NCBI GenBank assembly: GCA_022385805.1
Contig: MU277672.1
Span: 230,012 to 294,011, forward strand
Reading direction: 5' to 3'
DNA length: 64,000 bases
Source of the DNA: Pilatotrama ljubarskyi
Lineage: Eukaryota > Basidiomycota > Agaricomycetes > Polyporales > Polyporaceae
A model generated the notes under the pieces. It searched no databases. It was not told the DNA's origin and saw nothing but the letters and a program-made list of their open reading frames with translations. Position 1 is the first letter of the stretch; every line of letters starts with the position of its first letter. Made by a program: the position numbers and the translations under genes. Positions 35,876-50,330 of the stretch are shown piece after piece.

Positions 35876-36229
35876 GGGGGAGGGGAAGAGACGTCGGGCT
35901 GGCGGGGCGGGATATAAGTACTGGACGGGGGGAGGGCATGGCGATGGAATTCAGAGTGGATTCGGATTCGGACTCGGATTCGGTGATCCAACAAACTGTC
36001 CATCCAGCCCAAGAATCAGAGAATACCAATCAAGAATTCTCCACGCCCGCCGTTTCCATCCTTCTTCGTCTCCCCATTATTATTTATGTAACTATTTCCC
36101 CCGATCACCCCTTCCCTTTCCGGGCATCCTTCCACCCGGCCCACGCCCCGCCACCCGCCACATCCTCCCAGCGACTCGCACAGCGCCCCGTCCTCTCCCT
36201 CTCCCAGCTGCTGCCCGTCGTCGCCAGCC
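35876..36229. promoter_or_regulatory. Divergent promoter, arrestin-like gene and SLC35F6-like gene
   Basis: 354 bp separate the two start codons. Both 5' UTRs and promoters must lie here. No specific binding site was recognised. Confidence 0.4.
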
Positions 36230-38441
36230 ATGCCCTCCTCGCTCTATGTCCCCATCCTCATCGCTGGGATGCTCATCACGGTCTGTCTCTCCATCGAGGT
36301 CTCGCTTTTCTCGTGCTGACCGCTCGCAGGGCTCCAGCAATTCCCTCTGGAGTAAATGGCAGGTTCGTCACCCCTCGCACGCATACACCCAAGCTCCTGA
36401 CGTGGACGCCACGCACAGGACATGCAATGCGTAGAGAACTGCGATGGCGACCCGGCACATCGTGTCTTGTATGAGCAGCCAGTGTGGCAAACGCTCCAAA
36501 TGTTCCGTACGTCCCCCTCTCATCCTCGCGCGCACACGTACCCAACCCTGACCCGCTGTCACCGTCCGTGTAAGTCGGAGAAATGCTCTGTAGGTGTCCC
36601 GTCGCACTCGCCCGTGACGGCTCTCATCACTCTGCGTATGCACGTGTAATCTATCAGGCTTCCTCCCTGTCATCTTCGCCTGGATCCGCTCGAGACGCCA
36701 GTCGCAGCCCTTGCGCCTTCCTTCAGACTCTGAAGAAGAGCCTGCTGCCGGCGCAAAGGCCGAAGTCCCTCAGCAGCACCTTCATGGCTGGAAGGTTTTG
36801 CTTTTATGGTTTCCCGCCGCCTGCGATCTCACCGGTACTACGGTACGCCCGCTGCATACGCTTTCTCGAACCGTTCTTCTCATGCTAGTCACCTGCGTAT
36901 GCGTATGCGTCTGCTATGCCTCTTCCGTCACAAAACCCACTTACAGTTGATGAATGTCGGCCTGCTTTATACCCCGGTCTCGATCTATCAGATGACCCGT
37001 GGCGCGCTCGTCCTCTTCGTCGGCGTTCTCTCCGTCATATTCCTCCGCAGGCGTCTCTGGCTCTACCAGTTGAGTTCCACCATGCTTCCCACCCATTCTG
37101 CTACATGCAGCATAAAGCCCCCCTCGATCCGACTCATGCAGAAGAGTCTTGCTCACTCTTGTTCCAAAGATGGATATCCCTTATCACAGTTATGGCAGGC
37201 GTATCGCTCGTCGGGCTGAGTGGTTCTTTGGTTAAGGATGCTGTGAAAGAGTCCGCAGTCAACTTGTTTGACGACGTCCCTTCGCCGGAACCCATCGAAG
37301 AGCCGGAAGTCACGAAGGTCCTCGTCGGTACGTATCACTTCCGCGCGCGCAGCCGCTTCGCAGTCATCTGACCGTGATCTTTAGGCGTGTTCTTCATCCT
37401 CTTCGCCCAAGTCTTGTACGTGTTTCTTAAGCCTCTTCTTTTCCCTTCGGCACCCTTCCCTGGGGTATGCTATCATCTCTCCGGAGGCCTTGCTAACGTA
37501 CGCTTCTCTTCCGGCGCATACGTTCTGCCGATACTCGAATGTACGCAGTACGGCTGCCCAGTTTGTTGTCGAAGGTCCGTAATTCCCGTTTATCCATCCT
37601 AAGTATACCCAGCCTCTGATACAATGTCCCTCTCACGCTGCGCAAACAGAGAAGATTATGGGCCGCTACTCCGTGGCGCCGCTCGTCGCAGTAGGCTTTG
37701 AGGGGTTGTTCGGCGCGCTCAGCATCGTTCTCGCCATGCCGCTTCTCGCGCGCTATTCCTCCGTGTCTCCATTCTTTGACCTGCCGCGCGGCTGGCACCA
37801 GATGATTGACACGCCCGCGGTGCTGTGGTCCGGTGTGGTCATCGCCTTCTCCATCGCGCTCTTTAACTTCTTCGGCCTGAGCGTGACGCGCCATGTCAGC
37901 GCGACGGCACGCAGCCTGACGGATACGTGCAGGACGCTCAGCATCTGGATCGTCAGTCTCGGGCTCGGCTGGGAGGTGCTCGTGTGGCCCGTCTCCCTGT
38001 TGCAGGTTGCTGGTTTTGCACTCCTGGTGTACGTCATTCCGTTACACATTGATATCTGTGTGATATTCACGCGCTTTACGGTTGTAGATACGGAACGGTC
38101 AGTCTCGTTGCCTCGGGTTTGCTCGGCCGCCCCGCGTGTCGTAACCATCTGACTTCTCATCATACGTCCAACAGTTCCTCTTCAACCATCTCGTCACCCC
38201 ACCGCGCTTCCTGCGCCCGACCTCCGGCCACCCCCCGGCGGCCCCGACCGAGGACGAGGGCGAGACCCAGACGCTGCTCGCCGAGGAGGCGCTGGAGGAC
38301 ACCGCGGTGCTCCCTTCCGAACTCGGGCGCAGCGGGTTCGATGTCATCCCACCCGAGGAGCACGCGAACCACGCCCACGCGCATTCGCGCGCGCCCACGA
38401 ACCCCGTGCTCGCTGCTGGCGATGGCCAGGTCAGGGTCTAA
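36230..38441 (+). CDS. SLC35F6-like transporter (drug/metabolite transporter superfamily)
   Basis: A multi-pass membrane protein of the DMT superfamily, closest in pattern to SLC35F6 (lysosomal/mitochondrial in animals; substrate not established). The start is ATG 36230 (MPSSLYVPILIAGMLIT). The first junction uses a GTCTGT donor and restores GSSNSLWSKWQ, then QCVENC and YEQPVWQTLQMF. Later segments are VLLLWFPAACDLTGTTLMNV, YTPVSIYQMTRGALVLFVGV and ISLITVMAGVSLVGLSGSLV. The family block FILFAQVFTAAQFVVEEKI is rebuilt through a 26-nt exon (37549-37574). RYSVAPLVAVGFEGLFG and SLTDTCRTLSIWIVSLGLGW follow. A 10-nt exon (38088-38097) links FALLVY to GTFLFNHLVTPP. The hydrophilic tail is acidic and His-rich. 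About ten membrane segments are expected. Confidence 0.85.
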
Positions 38442-39999
38442 GCGTGCGGGCCTCTCAGGCCCTGCTGCCCCGGAATCCGGTCAGATGCAGGGCAGCTGTA
38501 TAGCTACCGGAATTCGACAACTCCTGCTGTTTCTCTTTACATTTTGCTCGTCTATGATAATGCTGGAGGCTGGTCCTAATGGTTCTCTGGGTACAAACTG
38601 TAACTATTCACGCTCACGTACGCACCTATCACATCGCTGTTCGGCTATGCACCTCGGTCTAGGCCTTCACAACCACACGTAAGTACACACATACCCTGCC
38701 CCGAGCACGCCGAGTTCGCGGAAGCCAACCGACGAAGGATTTCGGAATTGGAGTCTCGTGAGCAAAGCACTCGGGGGCCCAGCGACGCCCGCGATAATTG
38801 GGGGCATCGCGCGCATCAGATCTGGCGTGGACGTGTCGGTACGCGATGATCATCGCCGCATCGGGCCGCGTCCATCTCGCTTAAGCGATCTGGAGCTTGA
38901 GCTTGATTACCGGTCGTCCGCTCTCTTCGGCGCCATTCTCCTGGTCAGTCCTCGACGCGGCTTCCTCGAGCCCGCGGTGGCGTCTGACGTTTCCGATCGG
39001 GACTTCCACCTCTTGCAATCCTCGACCACGTCGTCCGCTGCTCGGGTCTCTGCGCGGGCCCCGCACGCGACGTCACGCAGCGAGGGAAGGGTTCGCCGAC
39101 GGATCCGGCTCATGGACAAAGTGCTCGATCTCGTCTGGGTATCCTCCTCGTCCGTCCGGTTGTCTGTGGTGCGCGTGGCGGATCCTCTTGGCCCATGCAC
39201 CAACGATCGGCCGCGGAAGCAGCAAGATATTAGGCGACGCACGGCGTGCGCAGAACAATTGAGAGCGGAGATCGATCACGAGGATGCGCACCCTGGTCAA
39301 TGGTATGTGCGGCGTCGCACCCCGCTGCACGCGCACGTCGAACCTGCACAACTTCCTCTTTCGCCGAGTGCGTTGCTCGACTGGGCGAAGTCCCACCCGC
39401 CGGCGTCATGACGTGCGGCAAGCACGCGTGCAAGCTACCACAAGGAAGGCTCCTGCGGACCGGTCCACAAGGCTGTCGGGCAGGTTTCTATCAGCCTTTC
39501 CATGTGCGGGTCACCGCCTGGGGTCGATGCATGGAAGACGTCACCCGTACATTGATCCAGGCGCGCGCAATTTTCGACGCCGCGGGTCGCAACTGGGTCG
39601 CACGTGTTGGCGGAGCTGCGAGCTTGAGCCCGACGCTGAGGGTCGCATGCACATGGCCGCGAGAAGTCTCAGTAAACGCCTTGTTCTCTCCATTTGAGCG
39701 CCACTCCTTTGTCGATGACCGCACGCGTCGCATTGGTGTGCTTCTCCGTCGACTCGGAACTAACCGTGCTGTAGGGACGGATTTACATGCGAGCATGCTC
39801 CGGCGAGTCTGTCTGCATGTTTGCATATATGTGAGTACTATTTCGAGGAACACAGTGTAAAATGACTCGACGAAGCATCTTCAGATCCTCCGCTCATGAT
39901 CTGGTTGGTTGTAAAGCGTCGGTTTCCGTCAACCTGAGCACAGTACGATGTAAAGGCAACTGCAGGAAGGTGGCAGCAGCATGGGATTGAGCAAAAAGC
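38442..39999. other. Intergenic, 1.56 kb; no supported gene
   Basis: Two long plus-strand frames (38758-39411 and 39246-39860) begin with GTG, not ATG, overlap each other in different frames and show no domain; I do not accept them as genes. A run of A at 39994-39998 is the Pol III terminator of the tRNA on the other strand. Confidence 0.4.
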
Positions 40000-40083
40000 T
40001 GCCCCGGTGAGGCTCGAACTCACGACCTTCCGATTGCCGAAGAAGTAACAGTCGGACGCTGTAACCAACTCAGCCACGGGGCA
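40000..40083 (-). tRNA. tRNA-Asn (anticodon GTT), 11-nt intron
   Basis: The minus strand folds as a tRNA. The acceptor stem is TGCCCCG/CGGGGCA, the D arm has GGCTGAGTTGG and the T arm has GTTCGAGCC. The anticodon stem TCCGA/TCGGA frames the loop CT-GTT-A-A. It is interrupted after position 37 by an 11-nt intron (CTTCTTCGGCA), the standard place for nuclear tRNA introns. The run TTTTT directly downstream (39994-39998) is a Pol III terminator. The GTT anticodon reads Asn codons. Confidence 0.92.
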
Positions 40084-40262
40084 GTTGTTAAAAAATGTAT
40101 CAATACCAGTCCTGACGAGTCTCGTTCGGCCTGGCCTGTTCTGAAGGCGTTCCAGGGAGCATGGCCAAGTTCTTGCCGCCCAAGGAGCTCTACTATTGCA
40201 GTCATTACAAGTCATTACAATGGTTCCTAACGCGCAAGTATATATATATCTATCCCAGCCAT

Positions 40263-43807
<3,545 letters not shown>

Positions 43808-44719
43808 GTCGACAGGCCTTGAGCTCGGTATGCAAAAAGCAGCGAGCAGCGGAGACGAGTGAGTGGAGGATTGAAGTGGTGGAGGCCTGGATTCTGGAGA
43901 AGTCGCTCGGCTAAGAGCGCTGGTATAAATGCAGTTACCGCGCTAAGCTGACGTGGCGATTCCCTCCGGATCCTGGGCACACTTTCCCGGGCTGTCGCCG
44001 GGGTGGAAAAGAGGCAGTTCAAAGACTGGTTTGTTTCGTGTGCTTGGGAATGTTTTGGTGTAGGCCTACGAGGCCATCTGACACAGCCTGTAACTCTGCT
44101 CTGCGAAGAACACGAACGGCTAACATGCCTGTGAGTGTCTTGCAGGCACGGAGAGGAGAGCATCCAGAAGCGCCTATAGCACATCGTATGCGTGTGAGCT
44201 TTCCAACGCGGCAGGCTACTTCGACGTCCGAAAGGCGCATTGTACATCCTCGGTGCCTGCACTACACCTCACACGCAAGGGAAGAAGTAGCAACGAGGTC
44301 TTTCTGGAGATTTCCTCGTCGAGACAAGCAGAGAGCTGTCATTGGGTCAAAAGAGCCGATACAGCCATGTGCGGGTCACGTAGCCTGAAGGCGTGAACAG
44401 CCTTTACCCGCGGTGCTGTATAAGCTGAGCAAAGTGACCTGCCTCTGGGCGGGTTCCGGGAATTTTCGGGCTTTGGAAGGTATACAGTAGAGAGCTGCAG
44501 CCAATTAATGCGAGCTGGCTCCGTTCTGAGAGGGAGGACGGGCGTCTGTAGAGCAAGCACGGCGGTCGGGGATATCCGAGGGAGACTAACGCCGTCGGCG
44601 TTGTTCTGACCGTTACTGGGGTGCGTCACAGCCTGCATCCGCCGGCGGTCTCTTTCGACTCGAGGCCTGCCTCTTGATTCCGACGTCCACGACCTCCTGC
44701 GTGCTCACACTCCGCCGCC
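43808..44719. promoter_or_regulatory. Divergent upstream region of SERCA and SIP5
   Basis: 912 bp between the two start codons. Overlapping open frames on both strands lack any recognisable domain, so I read it as two promoters and 5' UTRs. Confidence 0.4.
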
Positions 44720-46697
44720 ATGGGAAATAGTACCTCCTCCGGCCGCGGGCACCATGAAGAGATGGTCGATTTTGGCTATCTCACCCCGCAGGGCATATAC
44801 ACGGGTCCCCGGGATTGGAATCAGGCTGTTGTAAGCCAACTCATCGTCGAACGCAAGCTCGCTCCCTTCTATCGGCCGTTGGAGGACTACGACGATTCCT
44901 GGGACGACGAACAAATTCTTGCCGCCCGCAAGCAGCCTCCAGAGACCGAGGATGGAGAGTCGTCGCGTGCCGAGTCAATCTCTTTGAGCGTTTCGAGCCG
45001 AGGACACCAGAAACGGCCGAGTGCTGCCAAAGAGCCTACGCGTCATCCCGAGGCTGCGATATACCGAGGAGCAGTAGAGTGTCCCATTTGTTTCCTGGTG
45101 CGTTGAGATAGTCGATCTTGCAAGAAGAGCCAACTAAAAATGGCGTGCAGTACTATCCCCCAAACATCAACCGCTCGCGATGTTGCGACCAGGCAATTTG
45201 CACGGAGTGTTTTGTGCAGATCAAGAGGGCCGACCCCACGACTACACATCTCGTCTCAGAACCTGCATCGTGCCCATATTGTGTCCAGGAGAACTTTGGC
45301 GTCGTATACACTCCGCCCCCATGGCGCACTGGGCTCGGAAGCGAGGGAGCGGTCAGTCCACCTCGTGTATCTGACCACAAGGCCTGCATTGACACTGTTC
45401 CCCTTGACTGTTTTACGGTAGACGCCACCCTCGTGGCCTGACTCACCGAGGGCGACTTCCCAGCAGTCACTTGACGCTGCCGCTAACCCTTCCATGAAGC
45501 GCCGGCGGAAGAGCTTTGGAGCCAATGATCCCGAAGTGGTCACAGTCGGTACGTTGTCAATACGCAGTTTGCGCATGAGCAGAGTGCTTACATACGCGCG
45601 CAAGACCAAATACATCCGGATTGGGAACAGAAGCTGGCCGCGGTACGTGCTGCTGTTGCTCGGCGCGCCAACCGACGCATTATCATGCGTCAAGTCGGCG
45701 ACCGCCTCATCCCTGTCGGTGTCACGAGTGGTCGTGTACATGCTCTTCCACCAGAAGAAGCGGGCGCCGAGACTCCGGAGGGCAGCAGCGATCGCGGCAG
45801 CCGGCGCTCAAGGCGGAGACAGCAGAATCAGGAGTTGAATCAGTTCCTTGGCTCGATGGGTCTCGGTGGACAGGACTTAGAAGAGGTGGGCGAAAAGTCC
45901 CACGTTTCCGCACGTTTGAACCTGACGATCGGCACTTGTAGCTTATGGTGATGGAAGCAATGCGGCTCTCGCTGCTTGAGCATGAAGCGCAACAGCGACG
46001 TCAGCAGGAGGAAGAGGCCAAGAGACAGAGAGAGGAAGCTGCTGCCTCTGCTGCCGCAGCTAACACCGGGGAGTCATCCGCGGAAACCGTTGCTGGCTCG
46101 ACGGAGTCCACGAGTTCTCCACAACTCACTCCCGCTGATTCCACTCCTCCCCCACCCCCACCTCCGATTGACTCTGCTATCGCCCGCTCTGTCAACCCTA
46201 TTGCTAGCGTTCCGACGACCTCTCCTTCACCAGCGCCTTCCGGTCCCCTCTCACCAGCCGATGCCAACAGTAACGGAGAACAGTCCAGTCAACGCAGTGG
46301 GCGGTCGAGCCCGTCCTTGCAGCAGGATGCTATTGACCCCGCTGTGCCGAGTGCGGCTTCTGCTGCAACGGGCTCCAGTTCTCATAACGAGCATTCGGAG
46401 TCTGTCGCCGAAGCTGAGCCTTCTGCTGCACACGGCCGGTCTCGCCCACGGACCCCTGCCTCTACCGCTGTCGCTACCGATCAAGCCCCCACCATCGCCG
46501 AACCGCCGCAGGGCGAGCAAGACTCAGACGTCCCTCTCATGGATCGTACGGCATCGTTCACGTCCTCACTTGCCCCCTCCTCTTACGACGTCCTGCCTTC
46601 CTCGCCCGACTCATCCATGTCCAACAAGCCCCTACTGGACGGCGCTGCGATGAGCCCTACGGCCGCCAATGGTGATTCCAGCGCTGCTGCCGCCTAG
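44720..46697 (+). CDS. SIP5: Sip5-like RING-type protein
   Basis: Homologue of yeast Sip5, which links Snf1 kinase and the Reg1-Glc7 phosphatase. The start is ATG 44720; MGNSTSSG has Gly2 and could be myristoylated. Conserved blocks are [17 protein letters not shown] and [20 protein letters not shown]. After an intron a RING-like zinc module follows: ECPICFL, then [31 protein letters not shown] and [20 protein letters not shown]. Later come [17 protein letters not shown] and [19 protein letters not shown]. Helical segments [17 protein letters not shown] and [20 protein letters not shown] then precede a very long Ser/Thr/Pro/Ala-rich disordered tail ending SSAAAA. The latter is longer than in yeast. 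The N-terminal identification is strong; the role of the tail is unknown. Confidence 0.87.
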
Positions 46698-48402
46698 TCG
46701 CGGCCTTCAGACGCTATGAGCAGTTCTGTACACTATTCATCCATTGTACCTACGATCCCGAGGTAAGCGTTTGTCGGTCCCGTGTACATCGAAGAGTTGC
46801 ATGCTCACCCGAAGAGCAGTGATGTATCCTTCCTAGATCCCTAATCAGTCATCCTCGTCTCCCCACACGAACCCTCGTCCTATGCTGACTCTCGCACTCT
46901 GAGCCATCTTCCATGGCCGGCCTCCGTCATGCGGCCTCAACCGGATTGCCGGGCTGGGCTTCGCATCGGATGGGTCGCTCAGGCCGGCCACCGCGCTGTA
47001 CTTCTCGATGTCCCCTCACTCCTCACGTCTATGTCGTTGATGTATAGATCCTAGTGTGTCGTTCCGTGACGCTCTTCCTCTCTGTATGAATGTCAATCAC
47101 ACGTACGCAGCACTCAGCTTTATGAGCGAAAGCGTCGACGTGAGCTCCAGCTTGCACGTGCGAGTGGCTGACGCGTGACGGAGCGCGTCATCATGTCACG
47201 TAGGAACGCGTCGATTCAGCGGAGACGACTCGAAGACGTTGTGGTTGAAGGAACGCGCTCGCCTTCTGGACAACCCGGTCTGCACGGGACGGGCGAGTGC
47301 GCCGATGATTCCATCTTCGGGGGTTCATACAAGTTGAACCCCTGCCACGAGAACGTGCAAAGACTTCAGGTCGTCCATGCACCAGTGCTCGTCTAAGTTG
47401 GCAGTGCGTATGCGTGCCACTTCTGTCCGAGTACTGACTTTCTGAGGCCGCAGGCGGCCTCTCATGCCCTCCCTGTGTGCGCCTTTGTTCGACTTCGTGC
47501 CAGAGCTCGTCCGGAGGCTGCACTCTCCGGAAACGCATGCGATTCCGGCGAGTTGTGCAGCTCAGGGCTGATATACTGTATGGGACGCCAGACGGCCACC
47601 GGATCGCCGTCCTGGAAAGTGCTTACTACGTTAGTACGAACTCCTCGAGGAGGGTGCGCGCGCGACGTACTACGGAGACCGGGTCCGCAGTCACGAAGAG
47701 GACCGGACGCGTCGACTTCACGTCTGCTCGCAGTTGTGCCATACTCTTAGACTACTGTACGTGTGCAAGTGAACGTGCATGACATGTGTGAGGCTGCGGG
47801 ACGTCGACGCATCCGCCGGGCCCGAACGACGCGGACAAAAACCCGTCCGGCCTGCGAACTCAGAGTAAGTACGTACGCGTCGGACGCGTACCACGTTGCA
47901 TGCTAACCGATGCTCCGCAGGTGGCCCCGGCCACTCGTCCACCCGACCGACCCGCGCAACTCAGTGCATGCAGCTCAACGCCTCGCCCCCACTGGTTCGC
48001 GTACCAGATGCGCACATGTACACAACGCCTCCAGGTGGGCATCCGCGGGGTCTCGAAGCGGCCCTCCGCGCCCATCACCCCCGAGCCTGCATGCTCGTAC
48101 GCGAGCATGTCACTTATGCATAGCAAGCGCGAGCGCCCCGAGAGCAAGCCGGTCGGCGGTCTCGACCGCAGGACGCATATAAAGTGGGACGGCGGTCGCG
48201 ACGGGGGCTCCACCACCGTGCCGTCATCGCTCGCTCTCGCTTGTCGCCGTCGTTGTCGGAGATTCAGTCGTTCCCGAGACGCACACGCACGCTCCTTTTC
48301 GTGGCGGTTCGAGTTCACCTGCCCTCCTCGCACAGTAACTGCTTCCCGCTTGACAGCACACCCCCGCCCACCCGAAGCACCCGAAGCTGAAGCATAGCAA
48401 GG
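46698..48402. other. Intergenic, SIP5 3' side to secreted protein 1
   Basis: Nothing coding can be supported over 1.7 kb; the long minus-strand frame at 47860-48654 is antisense to the next gene and has no domain. A TATAAA lies at 48178-48183, 220 bp upstream of the next start codon, and is the likely core promoter element. Confidence 0.4.
48178..48183 (+). promoter_or_regulatory. TATAAA, candidate TATA box of secreted DPBB protein 1
   Basis: A perfect TATAAA at 220 bp before the ATG at 48403. The pyrimidine-rich stretch after it could be the transcription start region. Inferred. Confidence 0.4.
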
Positions 48403-49052
48403 ATGTTTAACTCCAGCCGCTCGTTCCTCCTCACGCTCTTTGCTCTCCTCTCCGCCGCCCTCCTTGCACATGCCGCGCCGCACGCCATAACCCCAAAGCA
48501 CGTACGCCTCGCCGCGCAGAACGCAACGCTCGGCGTGCGCCTTGATAAGCGCTACGACGGCGCGCGTCTGACGTACTACGATGCGGGCCCGAACGCGTGC
48601 GGGAGCACCGACTCTGACAGCGCATACGTGAGTGCTCATCGTGTCGGCTCTCATGAGAAGTCCGGTATGGTATGGTACGACGTGCTGACCTCCGTGATTC
48701 CAGGTGATCGCGCTGAGCTCTTCGGTATGTCCGCGTCCGCGAAGCCTTCCGGGCGGAACTGGTATGCATGCGAGCAGGAAAGGCTGACTGTGGTTTATGA
48801 TGGCAGCTCTATAACGGCGGCGAGCACTGCTACAAGCAGGTCACCATCGAGTACAACGGCAAGCAGGTGCAGGCGACCGTCACCGACGAGGTGCGTTCGC
48901 CTCCACGTGCCAGATCCTCCGTATAGCATGGCTGACGTTGCGCGCAGTGCCCTGGGTGCAAGGACTCGCAGGCGGACGTGTCGCGCCCGCTCTTTGCCGC
49001 GCTCGAGTCGCTCGACAAGGGCGTCATCTACGCCAACTGGTGGTTCGATTGA
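48403..49052 (+). CDS. Secreted double-psi beta-barrel (loosenin/expansin-like) protein 1
   Basis: The start is ATG 48403; the signal peptide is RSFLLTLFALLSAALLAHA. A propeptide then runs to the dibasic site RLDKR, just before YDGARLTYYDAGPNACGS, so Kex2-type maturation is likely. The RlpA-like double-psi beta-barrel domain is completed through three introns. The first joins DSDSAY to VIALSS, the second to LYNGGEHCYKQVTIEYNGKQ. The third (after VTDE) joins to CPGCKDSQADVSRPLFAAL and SLDKGVIYANWWFD, the C-terminus. This family includes basidiomycete loosenins, which loosen cellulose or chitin without hydrolysis; the Asp of TDECPGC is the usual active-site residue and is present. Unlike copies 2 and 3 it lacks a Ser/Thr tail. 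About 150-160 residues. Confidence 0.85.
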
Positions 49053-49414
49053 GCGCACACGTAGGGCGCCCACCCATACAAACCAGCTTCATGTAGAAAG
49101 AAGCTGTCCGCTCTTTACTCGCTCTCTGCACGCTGTCGTCCATATCATGGATCCATACTGTAGTCCCGTGTCGGTCGTACGGCTGTAACCTCTCTGCTAG
49201 CATACTGTGGAACGTTAATGCGTCTCGTTCATACTTCTCACCGGAATCGGGGAGTCCTGAGGTGTTGTCCGGACCTTCCTGAGAAGTGAGGTTACCGACG
49301 ATGGAAGTCCGAGAGGAGGGAAGACGTGCATTAGCTTGAGTACATGCGGTAAGCGGATAGATATAAGGTGAAGCTGAGTAACCGAGAAGGACGTCCGGAG
49401 GATTGTTGGTGATG
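49053..49414. other. Short convergent 3' region
   Basis: 3' UTRs of secreted protein 1 and the CBP4-like gene. An 8-bp inverted pair (ACTTCTCA ... TGAGAAGT, around 49233-49290) could form a hairpin. No gene seen. Confidence 0.4.
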
Positions 49415-49885
49415 TCATGACCGTGAGCTGTCCGCCCAGATAGGCTTTTGCGCGTCGGGGTCGTTCAGCTGTCCCGATCCTTGCGTGTCAGCAGCCCTCG
49501 GCCACGGCGAGGGAAGGGCGGGCGGACGCACCTGAGCCATTGCTTGCTTCTGCGTCGCGTTCTCTCGGGCAAGCCTGGCCGCACGATTTGCGTCGACTTT
49601 CCTGCGGAGATCGGGGGACATGGCCTGCGTGGGAGGGGGCGGCGGGATTAGCAAAAGCATGATGGGTGCCTGCACTGCAGAGTTCGCATGCGCATAAAGG
49701 GGCATATACGCTCGGCAGAGACAGTAGAAGATATGCTGTAGGTTGAAATCATTGCGATAACTCACAGCGTAAGTTTGCTCGGGCGTAGGTGTTGTCGCTG
49801 TCAGAGACAGGAGGCGGGCAGTGAGTGGTGTGCTCCGGTGATGAGAAGCATTCTTACCCTTCATGACTGCATATCCCACGCCCAT
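49415..49885 (-). CDS. CBP4: CBP4-like mitochondrial bc1 complex assembly factor (small)
   Basis: Cbp4 is a small inner-membrane protein needed for cytochrome b maturation in complex III. Spliced by eye: ATG 49885 gives MGVGYAVMK; intron GTAAGAAT..CTGACAG joins to ATTPTPEQTYA. The next intron joins to AMSPDLRRKVDANRAARLAR and ENATQKQAMAQ. The last intron (GTGCGTCC..GGGACAG) joins to LNDPDAQKPIWADSSRS and the stop. The pattern TPTxEQ, SPDLRRK and KPIW matches the Cbp4 family. The stretch GVGYAVMK would be the end of the membrane helix, so the N-terminus is probably incomplete in this model: a further upstream exon is likely but I could not place it. About 70 residues as modelled. The family is inferred from short motifs only. 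Confidence 0.6.
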   Translation of the reverse strand: MGVGYAVMKGKNASHHRSTPLTARLLSLTATTPTPEQTYAVSYRNDFNLQHIFYCLCRAYMPLYAHANSAVQAPIMLLLIPPPPPTQAMSPDLRRKVDANRAARLARENATQKQAMAQVRPPALPSPWPRAADTQGSGQLNDPDAQKPIWADSSRS

Positions 49886-50330
49886 AACTGCTCACAGAGA
49901 TGGGAAGGTCGCCGTGCGGAGGAAGCGGTCATGGTGAGCATGCCGCTGACGGCGGATGGGGAGAAGAGGGTGCGTACTGCCGAAGGTCGCGAGGATGACC
50001 TTTCCCCAGGGAAAAGATGATGACATGGTACCGTGCGGCTGAGTAGCAAACGAGGGAGCTCTGGAATAGCAAGCGATAGTGTACAGAGCAGGGAAGACAG
50101 GAGAGAAGGGAGAGAGACGCCGGGAGAACGCGTCGCGGGCGCGGTCACGTTGGTCGTCACTGGCATCCAGGCACCGGCCGAGACCGAGGGTGAGGACCCC
50201 CTGCGACGATTCTGTCGTTCATCTGCGTTGTTGTTTATACACTTGTAATACCCTTCTCTCTCTCCCCTACAGCAAGAGCACGAGCCAGGCAGCAGCCGCC
50301 TCCGCTCCTTCACCCTCCCATCCGCCCGCC
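49886..50330. promoter_or_regulatory. Divergent upstream region, CBP4-like gene and secreted protein 2
   Basis: 445 bp between start codons. Purine-rich on the plus strand near 50085-50125 and pyrimidine-rich just before the ATG at 50331. An upstream exon of the CBP4-like gene may lie near 49900-49970 on the minus strand. Confidence 0.35.

Noticed and set aside
38758..39860. Two long plus-strand ORFs (217 and 204 codons)
   Set aside because: Both begin with GTG, overlap each other in different frames and have no recognisable domain.
40201..40220. Tandem GTCATTACAA repeat and a TATATA run near the tRNA-Asn gene
   Set aside because: Only two copies plus a short simple repeat between SERCA stop and the tRNA; most likely slippage, no element boundary.
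47860..48654. 264-codon minus-strand ORF
   Set aside because: It overlaps the start of secreted protein 1 in antisense, is rich in Arg/Cys/Gly and shows no domain.
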